This document shows, piece by piece, positions 9,092 to 17,560 of a stretch of 32,486 nucleotides of DNA. Position numbers and translations under genes: made by a program. The number at the start of each line of letters is the position of its first letter. Position 1 is the first letter of the stretch. The DNA is from Zoogloea sp. GTDB lineage: Bacteria > Pseudomonadota > Gammaproteobacteria > Burkholderiales > Rhodocyclaceae. Location: the NCBI GenBank assembly GCA_016720685.1, contig JADKKC010000017.1:1-32486 (forward strand), in the 5' to 3' direction. A model generated the notes under the pieces. That model had not been told where the DNA came from, searched no databases, and saw only the letters and a list, made by a program, of their open reading frames with translations.

Positions 9092-9550
9092 ATGAATCGC
9101 CCAGTTTTGTGCCTGTTGTCAGGGGTGTTGTCCCTGGGTCTTGCCGCGCCGGTGACGGCGGGCGAACGGGGGGCCGAATCGTACAGCCCTGAGTTGAAGT
9201 GGGTGCTGCTGGCGCCGCCGGGCGGGAGCGTGGTTCAGGTGCTCGACGTGAGCCGCGGGGTGACGCCGCTGGGGACTTTACGCAGCCGGGCGCGTGGCCC
9301 GGTGGTGGCGCTGCAGGCGCAACTGGCGGGCCGCCGGGTGTGGGTGCTGGCCGGCAACGGGCTGGACGTGCACGACGGGTTCAGCGGCCGCCTGCTTGGC
9401 CATTGGGCGGCGCCCGAGGGGGTGCGGCTCGACCGGCTGGAGGTGGATGCGTCCGGCCGACCGGCTGCGTGGAGCGGTACCCAGGCCTTCGAGGCGGTGA
9501 CGGGCGCGGCGGTACTGGCGCCGCTCGGGGGGCGGCTGAGCCTGCGCTGA
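9092..9550 (+). CDS. Small exported protein of unknown function
   Basis: 152 residues, with ATG 9092 preceded by a good GAGGAG site. The N-terminus is a signal peptide (NRPVLCLLSGVLSLGLAAPVTAG, cleavage near TAG-ERG). The mature part is rich in short beta-like segments: WVLLAPPGGSVVQVLDVSRG, RRVWVLAGNGLDVHDGFSGRLLGHW and LEVDASGRPAAWSG. These resemble a few blades of a beta-propeller-like repeat, but no family was recognised. It is divergent from the MocR gene. Reading frame, signal peptide and ribosome site together support a real gene. Function is not assigned. Confidence 0.72.
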   Translation: MNRPVLCLLSGVLSLGLAAPVTAGERGAESYSPELKWVLLAPPGGSVVQVLDVSRGVTPLGTLRSRARGPVVALQAQLAGRRVWVLAGNGLDVHDGFSGRLLGHWAAPEGVRLDRLEVDASGRPAAWSGTQAFEAVTGAAVLAPLGGRLSLR

Positions 9551-9804
9551 GCGGATCTCCCGCGTTCAGGCCCGGCGCCGGGCGGTGCCCCATTCCTTCC
9601 TGCACACCGAGCCCTTGGGCATGCGGTTCTGGCCGATCCGGCTTCGAGCTCGTCGGTGAGCGTGATGGTGAATTGCTCGCCGTCGATGGCTGCATGGCTG
9701 ATGACGAAGTCCGCTGTGGCACTTTCCGCGCGTCATTGTTTCAGCGGCCAAGTGGTGGGGTGGCGAGGCGCCGGCAAGGAGTGGTCGGGGCGGGTCGCGG
9801 CGGC
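9551..9804. other. Gap between the small exported protein and flavin reductase genes
   Basis: No gene can be supported. A 14-base GC palindrome (GCCCGGCGCCGGGC, 9570-9583) lies just after the 9550 stop and could form a hairpin, but no T-run follows. On the minus strand a short open stretch reads like coding sequence (ADFVISHAAIDGEQFTITL, roughly 9715-9655), but it has an upstream stop, no start codon and no recognised family. It may be a gene remnant or another frameshifted small gene. Confidence 0.35.
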
Positions 9805-10325
9805 CTATTTCATCTTCGAGGGCAGGGCGATGGTTTCGCCGGCCAGCATGAAGGCGCCGTGGCCCCGGTGGTGCAGGGTGGGGTGATTCTTGACGTCGGG
9901 CTTGATCCAGGCCCGGACCACCTCCAGCACGAAGAGGCCGTAGCGCGACACCATTGACGGGTCGCCGACCCGGCATTCGAGGTTGGCGAAGCATTCGGCG
10001 ATCAGCGGCGCCTGGACCTGGCTGGCGGGCAGGGGAGTCAGGCCGAAGGTGGCGAACTTGTCGGTGTCGGCGCCGGAGGTGTTGCCGCAGCCCACCACGG
10101 CATCGGCCAGTTCAAGGGTGGGAATGTTGATCACGCACTCGCCGCTGGCCTCGACGGCGGCAAAGCTGTGGTCGCGCTTGCTGATGACGCAGCCGACCAG
10201 CGGTGGTTCGAACTCGAGCAGGGTGAGCCACGACAGGGTCATCACGTTCGGCCGGGCGTTGTCGACATGGCGGGCCTTTTGCTGGAGCGGGCCACCGTCG
10301 GTGCGGCGGCCGCTCCGGCCAGCAT
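9805..10325 (-). CDS. Flavin reductase family protein (FMN-binding split barrel), 5' part probably frameshifted
   Basis: Belongs to the flavin reductase-like family (split-barrel FMN-binding fold), which reduces or binds flavin with NAD(P)H. Clear motifs: NVMTLSWLTLLEFEPPLVGC, SFAAVEASGECVINIPT, VGCGNTSGADTDKFATFGLT, PLIAECFANLECRV and the C-terminal ALPSKMK, all typical. The N-terminus is the problem. In the frame of these motifs no start lies between the SOD stop (10341) and GTG 10245. The other frame offers ATG 10325 and an in-frame MSTTPGR that would join NVMTLSW if one base were added around 10248-10257, close to the usual family pattern. The 5' end and start are therefore uncertain. It follows the SOD gene closely on the same strand and may be cotranscribed with it. 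Confidence 0.68.
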
Positions 10326-10340
10326 GGGCGATGCCACTGT

Positions 10341-11060
10341 TCAGCCGAGCTTCTGCAGCGCGAATTCCCAGTTGACCAGCTTGTCGAGCACGGCGTTCAC
10401 GTAGTCGGCGCGGCGATTCTGGTAGTCGAGGTAGTAGGCGTGCTCCCATACGTCGATGGCGAGCAGTGGCTTGAGCCCCAGGGTGACGGGCAGCTCGGCG
10501 TTGCCGGTCTTGATCACCTTGAGCCGGTCGCCGTCGGCTGCCAGCCAGGCCCAGCCGCTGCCGAACTGGGAGAGCGCGGCGGCGGCGAGCTCCTTCTTGC
10601 ATGCGGCAAGGCTGCCAAACGAGGCTTCGATGTGCCGCCGGAGTTCGGCCGGGGGCTCTCCACCGCCCTGCGGGCGCAGGCTTTGCCAGTAGAAATTGTG
10701 GTTCCACACCTGGGCCGCGTTGTTGAAGACGGCGGCCTGGGCCGCCTTGCCGGCCGTGGCGGCGATGACCTGCTCCAGCGACAAGCCGGCCAGCTCGGTG
10801 CCGGTCACCAGGCGGTTCAGGTTGTCTACGTAGGCTTTGTGGTGCTTGCCATGGTGGTAGCCGAGGGTGTCGGCCGACAGCACCGGGTCGAGGGCGTCCA
10901 TGGCGTAGGGGAGCGCCGGCAGACTGTGCTCCGGGGCGGCGCCCAGGGCGACGCGGGCCGGGGCGCCGAGGGCGACGAGGGTGGCGGTGGCGGCGGTGGC
11001 CCGCAGAAAATCACGCCGGTTGTGTGCAGGTGCTGCGCCGTGCAGGGTAGCTGTATGCAT
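10341..11060 (-). CDS. Fe-type superoxide dismutase with Tat signal peptide
   Basis: Converts superoxide to hydrogen peroxide and oxygen. 239 residues from ATG 11060, chosen because AAGAGG precedes it; a TTG at 11087 is an alternative. The N-terminus is a twin-arginine signal (NRRDFLRA followed by a hydrophobic alanine-rich stretch to about residue 40), so export of the folded, metal-loaded enzyme to the periplasm is predicted. Metal ligands by family alignment are His69 (GYHHGKHH), His121 (WNHNFYW), Asp203 and His207 (DVWEHAYYLDYQN). AAQVWNHNFYW and GSGWAWLA favour the iron-dependent form. Most bacterial Fe-SODs are cytoplasmic, so the export signal is unusual. It shares an AT-rich upstream region with the divergent membrane protein gene at 11364. 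The assignment is firm; the metal is inferred. Confidence 0.94.
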   Translation of the reverse strand: MHTATLHGAAPAHNRRDFLRATAATATLVALGAPARVALGAAPEHSLPALPYAMDALDPVLSADTLGYHHGKHHKAYVDNLNRLVTGTELAGLSLEQVIAATAGKAAQAAVFNNAAQVWNHNFYWQSLRPQGGGEPPAELRRHIEASFGSLAACKKELAAAALSQFGSGWAWLAADGDRLKVIKTGNAELPVTLGLKPLLAIDVWEHAYYLDYQNRRADYVNAVLDKLVNWEFALQKLG

Positions 11061-11363
11061 GTGGCCTCTTCTGGCGGGAGGGGTCAAAATGGGTTTTTAG
11101 CTTAACGCATCGCGACGGATATTTATGTCAACTCATTAAATTTTAACGATGTGAAATATGCACGGTTTTGCTTTGCTTTTTCGGGGGCGTTTAAGTGGGG
11201 TGTCGTGGGCCCTGTTTTTGGGAGATTGTTCTCTAAATGGAAATAGTGTTTCCACGCAAGCAGGTTTATGTGTCTGGTTTGAATAATCATAATGAGCCGT
11301 TTTTTCGGCCCTGCGGCTTGCGGCCCGGCGCCGTGTGCGACGACTCGATACAAGGACGAATTC
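11061..11363. promoter_or_regulatory. AT-rich divergent promoter region between SOD and the YdcZ-type gene
   Basis: About 300 bases without a gene, notably AT-rich around 11095-11165 and 11210-11300. It probably carries the promoters of the Tat-SOD gene and the divergent membrane protein gene. No exact promoter boxes or known operator could be assigned by eye. Confidence 0.5.
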
Positions 11364-11810
11364 ATGCGTGAAATGCTGATGGCGCTGGCGGCACTGGCCG
11401 GCGCGGCGCTGCCGATCCAGGCCGCGATCAACGGGCAGTTGCGGAGTTTTGTGGGCAGCCCGGTGCTGACCAGCCTGATTTCCTTTTTTGCGGGCACCCT
11501 GGTGCTGGCGGCCGTCCACTTCGGCATCTTGGGCGGCGCCCTGCCGTCGGTCGCCGCCGTGGCCCGCACTTCGCCGTGGATGTGGCTGGGCGGGCCGCTG
11601 GGGACGCTTTTCGTGCTGACGGCGATCATTGTTACGCCCAAGATCGGCGCTACGAGCATGATTGCGCTGGTGATCACCGGCCAGTTGTGCATGGCCTTGC
11701 TGCTCGATCATTTCGGGTGGATCGGCCTGCCGGGCCGCGAGGTGGGCGCCATGCGCATCCTGGGTGCCGGCTTGCTGCTGGCGGGCGCGCTGCTCATCAC
11801 CCGGAATTGA
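11364..11810 (+). CDS. YdcZ/DUF606-type DMT family membrane protein
   Basis: Small integral membrane protein of the drug/metabolite transporter superfamily, half-size DUF606 (YdcZ) type; substrate unknown. ATG 11364 is used because AAGGA lies eight bases upstream and the family N-terminus (LAALAGAALPIQAAINGQLR) follows at once. 148 residues with about five membrane helices: 4-22, 35-57 (LTSLISFFAGTLVLAAVHFG), 70-92, 95-115 (ATSMIALVITGQLCMALLLD) and 125-145. The length fits the family, whose members act as dimers or as tandem pairs. It is followed 60 bases later by the tetR-efflux operon but has its own upstream region. Membership of the efflux operon is not indicated, because the operator lies between them. 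Confidence 0.88.
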   Translation: MREMLMALAALAGAALPIQAAINGQLRSFVGSPVLTSLISFFAGTLVLAAVHFGILGGALPSVAAVARTSPWMWLGGPLGTLFVLTAIIVTPKIGATSMIALVITGQLCMALLLDHFGWIGLPGREVGAMRILGAGLLLAGALLITRN

Positions 11811-11836
11811 GTCTGCCGTGCCTGGGTAAGTTTATG

Positions 11837-11854
11837 ACTGACTGGTCAGTCAGT
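11837..11854. promoter_or_regulatory. Operator of the TetR-efflux operon
   Basis: Perfect 8-2-8 inverted repeat (ACTGACTG GT CAGTCAGT) placed 16 bases before the tetR start codon. Each arm is itself a direct repeat of ACTG or CAGT. Position, size and symmetry fit a site for autorepression by the TetR-family protein encoded just downstream, which would release efflux expression on ligand binding. Confidence 0.75.
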
Positions 11855-11870
11855 AGTAAGATGCCGACCC

Positions 11871-12518
11871 ATGAATGCCACCGAAACCACTCGCCGCCAG
11901 CGGCGCAAGGAGGCCCGCCCGGCCGAGCTTGCCGCGGCGGCGCTGACGCTATTTGTCGAAAAGGGCTTTGCGGCGACGCGTCTGGATGACGTGGCGGCGC
12001 GGGCCGGCGTCAGCAAGGGCACGCTCTACCTGTATTTCGACAGCAAGGAAGCCTTGTTCCGGGCGGTGATCGAGGAGTCGGTGTTGCCGCTGATCGATGC
12101 CTTCGAGATCAAGGTCGAAGCCCTTGGCGCCGATCCCGAGCGGCTCCTGCGCGAGCTGCTGGTGGAATGGTGGGAGCGCTTCGGCTCCACCCCGCTGGGC
12201 GGCACCTGCAAGCTGATGATTTCCGAGGCCGGCAATTTTCCCGAAGTGGCGGCCTATTTCAACGACGTGGTGATCGGGCGCTGGACCGCGCTGCTCTACC
12301 GGGTCATCGAGGCTGGCATGGAGCAGGGCGTGTTTCGTCAGGGCAATCCGGAGGCCTTGCGCCAGATGGTGTTTTACCCGCTGCTGATGCGCTCGGTGTG
12401 GCTGCATTCGATGGCCGGCTGCGTGGCGTGCCGGGCGGCGCCGGACACTTATTTCGATACCTATTTCGACGTGATCTTCCGCGGCCTGCTGGCCGCGCCT
12501 TCGCAGGAAAATCCATGA
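11871..12518 (+). CDS. TetR/AcrR family transcriptional regulator of the efflux operon
   Basis: 215-residue one-component repressor. The N-terminal helix-turn-helix is typical: LAAAALTLFVEKGFAATRLD, then DVAARAGVSKGTLYLYFDSKEALFRAVIEE (about residues 22-70). The C-terminal ligand domain is alpha-helical and less conserved. It starts at ATG 11871; the ribosome site is weak. Its stop overlaps the start of the membrane-fusion protein gene (ATGA), showing translational coupling with the pump it likely controls. A perfect palindrome immediately upstream is the obvious operator. The inducer is unknown. Confidence 0.93.
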   Translation: MNATETTRRQRRKEARPAELAAAALTLFVEKGFAATRLDDVAARAGVSKGTLYLYFDSKEALFRAVIEESVLPLIDAFEIKVEALGADPERLLRELLVEWWERFGSTPLGGTCKLMISEAGNFPEVAAYFNDVVIGRWTALLYRVIEAGMEQGVFRQGNPEALRQMVFYPLLMRSVWLHSMAGCVACRAAPDTYFDTYFDVIFRGLLAAPSQENP

Positions 12519-13624
12519 TGAACCGAACTGTTATGGCCGGCGCCCTTGCCGTGGCGCTGCTTTCCGCCTGCTCGAAATCCCAGCCCGTGGCCGAGCTGCC
12601 GCGGCCGGTGGTGGTGCAGAAGCTGGCCCTGTCGCCGGTGGTGGCCGGGGCGCTGTATTCGGGCGAGGTGCGGGCGCGTTACGAGTCGGACCTGGCCTTT
12701 CGCATCGGCGGCAAGATTGTCGAGCGACAGGTGGACGTGGGCGCGGTGGTGAAGCCCGGCCAGTTGCTGGCACGGCTCGATCCAAGCGATGCGGGCCTGG
12801 CGGCCGAGGCGGCCCGCGCCCAGCTGGCCGCGGCAGAGAACGAGCGGGCCTTTGCGAAGGCGGAGATGACGCGCTACCAGGATCTGGTGGCCAGGGGTTT
12901 TGTCAGCCGCAGCGTGCTGGAGGCCAAGGAGACGACCTTCAAATCGGCTGCCGCGCGTGTCGAGCAGGCGCGGGCCCAGGCCACCGTGGCCGGCAACCAG
13001 GCCGGCTACACGCGCCTCGTGGCCGACCAGCCGGGCGTGATCACCGCGGTGGCGGCCGAGGTGGGGCAGGTGGTGAAGGAATCTGCGATGGTCATGAAGC
13101 TGGCCCGCGAGGGCGAGCGGGAAGTGCTGATCGCCGTGCCCGAGCGCCGCATTGCCGCGCTGCGCAAGGCTGGCCAGGTGGACGTGCGCATGCTCAACGA
13201 GCCGGAGACGGCGCTGCAGGGCCGTGTGCGCGAGATCGCCCCGAGCGCCGACGCCGCCACGCGAACCTACGCGGTGCGCGTCAGCATTGTCGATGCGGCG
13301 CCCTCGGTGCAGCTCGGCATGACCGCCAACGTGATCCTGCCCGACGCGGCGTCGGCGGCCGGCGCGCTGCTGGTGCCCTCCACCGCGGTCTTCGAGCACC
13401 AGGGCGCCAGCGCCGTGTGGGTGATGGTGGCGGAGGGCGAGCTGGTCAAGCCGGTGCTGCGGCCGGTGACGGTACGCCAGTACCGGGAAGACGGCGTGGT
13501 GATTGCCGCCGGCGTGCAGCCGGGCGAAACCATTGCGGTGGCCGGTGCGCACCGGATCGTGGCCGGCCAGTTGCTGCGGCCGGTGCCGCGCGCGGTGCTT
13601 GCCGGCGTGCGGGCAGGGGGCTGA
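12515..13624 (+). CDS. RND efflux periplasmic adaptor (membrane-fusion) lipoprotein
   Basis: HlyD/AcrA-type adaptor bridging the inner-membrane RND pump to an outer-membrane channel. 369 residues. It overlaps tetR by four bases (ATGA) and has AGGA upstream; ATG 12518 is an in-frame alternative. The signal is of lipoprotein type, with the lipobox LLSAC followed by SKSQ, so the mature N-terminal Cys is expected to be lipidated. It shows the usual order: barrel-sandwich half (ALYSGEVRARYESDLAFRIGGK, VDVGAVVKPGQLLARLD), a coiled-coil hairpin (about 95-155), the second lipoyl half (YTRLVADQPGVITAVAAEVGQVV), and beta-barrel and membrane-proximal domains. It is followed four bases later by the RND permease. 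Confidence 0.94.
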   Translation: MMNRTVMAGALAVALLSACSKSQPVAELPRPVVVQKLALSPVVAGALYSGEVRARYESDLAFRIGGKIVERQVDVGAVVKPGQLLARLDPSDAGLAAEAARAQLAAAENERAFAKAEMTRYQDLVARGFVSRSVLEAKETTFKSAAARVEQARAQATVAGNQAGYTRLVADQPGVITAVAAEVGQVVKESAMVMKLAREGEREVLIAVPERRIAALRKAGQVDVRMLNEPETALQGRVREIAPSADAATRTYAVRVSIVDAAPSVQLGMTANVILPDAASAAGALLVPSTAVFEHQGASAVWVMVAEGELVKPVLRPVTVRQYREDGVVIAAGVQPGETIAVAGAHRIVAGQLLRPVPRAVLAGVRAGG

Positions 13625-13628
13625 GTCG

Positions 13629-16600
13629 ATGCGTTTCAACCTCTCCGAATGGGCCCTGCGCAACCAGCCGCTGGTGCGCTACCTGATCATCGCGCTGGCC
13701 ATCGTCGGCGTGATGTCCTTCCAGAAACTCGGCCAGTCCGAAGATCCGCCCTTCACCTTCAAGGTGATGGTGGTGCGCACGGACTGGCCCGGCGCGTCCG
13801 CGCGGGAGGTCGAGGAGCAGCTTACCGACCGCATCGAGAAAAAACTCCAGGAAGTGCCCTACCTGGACACCCTGCGCAGCTTTTCGCGCCCCGGCGAATC
13901 GGTGGTGCTGTTCATCGCCAAGGATTCGACCCCGGTGAAGGATGTGCCGGACATTTTCTACCAGGTGCGCAAGAAGATCGGCGACATCAAGGGCACGCTG
14001 CCGGCCGGCATTCGCGGCCCGTTCTTCAACGACGAGTTTGGCGATGTGTTTGGCAGCATCTACGCGCTGACGGGTGACGGCTTCGACTACGCCGAACTCA
14101 AGGCCGAGAGCGATCGCATCCGCGCCGAGCTGCTGCGCGTGCCGAGCGTGGCCAAGGTGGATCTGATCGGCGAGCAGGAGCAGCGCATCTACGTGGAGCT
14201 TTCCAACGCCCGCCTGGCCACCCTCGGGCTGGACGTGCAGACGGTGACCCGCGCCCTCGCAGAGCAGAACGCGGTGGCGCCCGGCGGCTATTTCGAAACC
14301 CGCAACGAACGCATCTACCTGCGCCCGAGCGGCGCCTACGACACCGTCGAGGCGATCCGCGCGACGACCATCCGGGCCGGCGGGCGCGAGCTGCGGATCG
14401 GCGACATCGCCAGCGTGAGCCGCGGTTTCGTCGAGCCGCCGGCGCCGCGCTTCCGCTTCCAGGGGCAGGACGCGCTGGGCCTGGGCGTGTCGATGGCCAA
14501 AGGGGGCGACATCATCGCGCTGGGCGCCAACCTCAAGGACACCCTGGCGCGCATCCAGGCGCAGTTGCCGGTGGGCATGGAGCTCTCCGAGGTGGCCAGC
14601 CAGCCGGACGCCGTCAGGCGTTCGATCGACGAGTTCGTCCACTCGCTGGCCGAGGCGGTGATCATCGTGCTGGTGGTGTGCTTCTTCTCGCTCGGGCTGC
14701 GTACCGGGCTGGTGGTGGCGCTGTCGATTCCGCTGGTGCTGGCGGTCACCTTCTTCGGCATGCGTCTTTTTGACGTGGGCCTGCACAAGATTTCGCTGGG
14801 GGCCTTGATTCTCGCCCTCGGCCTGCTGGTGGACGACGCGATCATCGCCGTCGAGATGATGCTGGTGAAGATGGAGCAGGGCTGGGACCGCTCGAAGGCT
14901 GCCGCCTTTGCCTACACCAGCACCGCCGGGCCGATGCTGTCCGGCACGCTGGTCACGGTGGCGGGCTTTCTGCCCATCGCCACGGCGCAATCCTCCACCG
15001 GCGAATACACCCGCTCGATCTTCCAGGTGAACGCCATTGCGCTCCTGGCCTCGTGGCTGGCGGCGGTGATCGTGGTGCTCTACCTGGGCTACGTGCTACT
15101 GCCCGACCCCGGGCCAAGAAGAAAACCAGCTGGGTTGCAACCCACTTTCCGCGCCTCGAGCGTCTCAAGGACCGCATCGGTCTGGGCGAGCCGCATTTCG
15201 AAGGCGACGAGGACGAAGTCTTCCGCACGCCTTTCTACAACCGCTTCAGGAAGCTGGTGGATGGGTGCGTGGCCCGCCGCTGGGTGGTGATCGGCACCAC
15301 GCTGGCACTCTTCGCGGCGGCGATCGCCGGTTTTGGGTTCGTTCAGCAACAGTTCTTCCCCAACTCGACGCGGATCGAACTGCTCATCGACCTGCGCCTG
15401 CCGGAAGGCTCGAGCCTGCGCGCCACCCAGACCGAGGTTGAAAAGCTGGAAGCCATCCTGAAGCAGGAAAAAGGCATCGTCAATTACGTGGCCTACGTGG
15501 GCACCGGCAGCCCGCGCTTTTACCTGCCCCTCGACCAGCAATTGCCGGCGCCCAATTTTGCCCAGTTCGTGATCCTCGCCAACGACATCCCGGCGCGGGA
15601 GGCGCTGCGCGAGCGGATGATCGAACTCTTCCGCAACGACTTCCCCAACCTGCGTGCCAACGTCGCGCGTCTGGAAAACGGCCCGCCGGTGGGCTTTCCG
15701 GTGCAGTTCCGGGTGAGCGGGCCGGACATTCCGACGGTGCGCAAGTACGCCGCCGAGGTGGCTGCGGTGATGCGCACCAACCCCAGCCTGTCGGATGTGC
15801 AGCTCGACTGGGACGAGCAATCCAAGGTGCTGCGCGTCGACGTGGACCAGCACAAGGCGCGCCTGCTCGGCCTCACCACCCAGGACGTGGCCAACTTCCT
15901 CAACACCTCCCAGCGCGGCCTCGTGGCCACCAGCTACCGCGAGGGCATCGAGTCCATCGACGTGATGCTGCGCGGCGATGCCGTCGAGCGCGACAAGCTG
16001 TCGCTCGTCGCCGAACTGTCGATTCCGACCCGCGCCGGCAAGTCGGTGCCGCTGGGGCAGGTGGCCACCGTCAGCTACGCCTTCGAACAGGGCCTGGTGT
16101 GGCGCCGCAACCGCGAGCCGACCATCACCGCGCGGGCCCAGATCTACGATAGCCGCATCCAGGCGCCCACCGTCACGGCCCAGGTCGAGCCGCTGCTGGA
16201 ACCGATCCGCGCGCAGCTTCCGGCCGGCTACCGCATCGAAACCGGCGGCGCGGTGGAGGAGAGCGCCAAGGGCCAGAGCTCGGTGAACGCCGGCTTCCCG
16301 CTGTTCCTGGCGGTGGTGCTCACGGCGCTGATGGTGCAGCTCGGCAGCTTCTCGCGCACCGCGATGGTGGTGCTGACCGCGCCGCTCGGGCTGATCGGGG
16401 TGGTGCTCTTCCTGCTGCTCTTCAACCAGCCCTTCGGCTTTGTGGCCATGCTCGGCACCATCGCGCTGTTCGGCATGATCATGCGCAACTCGGTGATCCT
16501 CGTGGATCAGATCGAGCAGGACGTGGAAAAGGGCCTGTCGATCTGGGATGCCATCGTGGAATCGGCGGTGCGCCGCCTGCGCCCCATCGCGCTGACCGCC

Positions 16601-16768
16601 GCCGCGGCGGTGCTGGCGATGATTCCGCTGACCCGCAGCACCTTCTTCGGGCCGATGGCGGTGGCGATCATGGGCGGCCTGATCGTCGCCACGCTGCTGA
16701 CCCTGCTTTTTGTACCGGCCCTGTATGCCGCCTGGTACCGGGTGAAGCGGGAGCCGGCTGCCGGATAG
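13629..16768 (+). CDS. RND family efflux permease, frameshifted at 15.1 kb
   Basis: AcrB-like proton-driven inner-membrane pump; substrate unknown. It begins at ATG 13629, four bases after the adaptor gene, and ends at 16768, giving about 1046 residues if repaired, the usual size. The first half has the N-terminal helix, periplasmic PN/PC domains, and the helix 4 proton-relay motif GLLVDDAIIAVEMM with paired Asp. The second half has the repeated periplasmic lobe and the C-terminal six helices, including AMLGTIALFGMIMRNSVILVDQIE. The frame breaks at 15106-15113: sequence CCCCGGG after YLGYVLLPD. One added C restores DPRAKKKTSW and the rest of the protein. Both halves are fully conserved, so an error in a GC run is the best explanation. 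Confidence 0.93.
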
Positions 16769-16854
16769 GGCGTTGATACACGGATGATCTGCACGCCGCC
16801 CAAGTAGGCTAAAATCGACAAGTTTTTGGCTGATATTCAGGCATGCAGATCATT

Positions 16855-16876
16855 AATATTAGCTTGTGCTAATATT
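16855..16876. promoter_or_regulatory. Perfect inverted repeat upstream of the pcm-like gene
   Basis: Nine-base arms (AATATTAGC / GCTAATATT) around TTGT, 17 bases before the start codon of the methyltransferase. It stands out as AT-rich in GC-rich DNA. TAATAT at 16854-16859, inside the left arm, could be a -10 box. It may be an operator, or a small leader hairpin next to the AGGGGAG ribosome site. Confidence 0.45.
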
Positions 16877-16893
16877 CATAGGGGAGTCACACA

Positions 16894-17547
16894 ATGAATT
16901 TCGAACAAGCACGGTTCAACATGGTCGAGCAGCAGATCCGCCCCTGGGAGGTGCTGGATTTTGGCGTGCTCGACGTGCTGATGAGCGTCCGCCGCGAGGA
17001 GTTTGTGCCGGAAGCCTACAAGGGCGTCGCCCTGTCCGAGGCCGAGATCCCCCTCGGCAACGGCAGCGCCATGCTGATTCCGGTCATCGAAGGCAAGATC
17101 CTCCAGGCCGTCCAGGTCAAGGCGTCCGACAAGGTGCTCGAAGTGGGTGCCGGTTCCGGCTACTTCGCCGCGCTGCTGGCCGCCAAGGCCGACTGGGTGC
17201 GCACCGTCGAGATCGATCCGGTGCTGGTCAACATGGCCCACGACAACCTCAAGCGCTACGGCGTCGAGAACGTCATCGTCGAGGAAGGCGATGCCATCCG
17301 CGGCTGGCCCAGCAACGCGCCCTACGACCTCATCGTCGTCTCCGGCGGCGTGCCCTTCATCCCCGAAACCCTGCTCCAGCAGCTCAAGGTGGGTGGTCGC
17401 CTGTTCGCCTTCGTCGGCGAGCAGCACCTGATGACCGCCCAGCTGGCCACCTGCGTGGCCGAGGGCAAGTACAGCACTGAATCCCTCTTCGAAAACGCGG
17501 TGCCGATGATGCGCAACGCCCCCCATAAAAACGCGTTCTCGTTCTGA
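16894..17547 (+). CDS. pcm: Protein-L-isoaspartate O-methyltransferase-like SAM methyltransferase
   Basis: SAM-dependent methyltransferase of the PCMT family (217 residues); true family members methylate isoaspartyl residues to start repair of aged proteins. SAM motif I is VLEVGAGSGYF (81-91), followed by the acidic VEIDPVLVNMA loop and motif II region YDLIVVSGGVPFIPE. The usual PCMT substrate motif around GQTISQP is replaced by LGNGSAMLIPVIEGK, so the repair activity is doubtful. It starts at ATG 16894 with AGGGGAG eight bases upstream. It heads an operon with a rhodanese (13 bases downstream) and tolC. The same gene trio is, from memory, common in betaproteobacteria. The symbol is by family only. 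Confidence 0.88.
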   Translation: MNFEQARFNMVEQQIRPWEVLDFGVLDVLMSVRREEFVPEAYKGVALSEAEIPLGNGSAMLIPVIEGKILQAVQVKASDKVLEVGAGSGYFAALLAAKADWVRTVEIDPVLVNMAHDNLKRYGVENVIVEEGDAIRGWPSNAPYDLIVVSGGVPFIPETLLQQLKVGGRLFAFVGEQHLMTAQLATCVAEGKYSTESLFENAVPMMRNAPHKNAFSF

Positions 17548-17560
17548 ACAACACCGCTCG

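Noticed and set aside
9570..9583. 14-base GC palindrome after the small exported protein as a terminator
   Set aside because: No T-run follows. Self-complementary GC words of this size are expected by chance in such GC-rich DNA.
11364..11810. YdcZ-type protein as a fourth gene of the efflux operon
   Set aside because: The TetR operator and a 60-base gap separate it from tetR, and its own AT-rich upstream region suggests a separate promoter.
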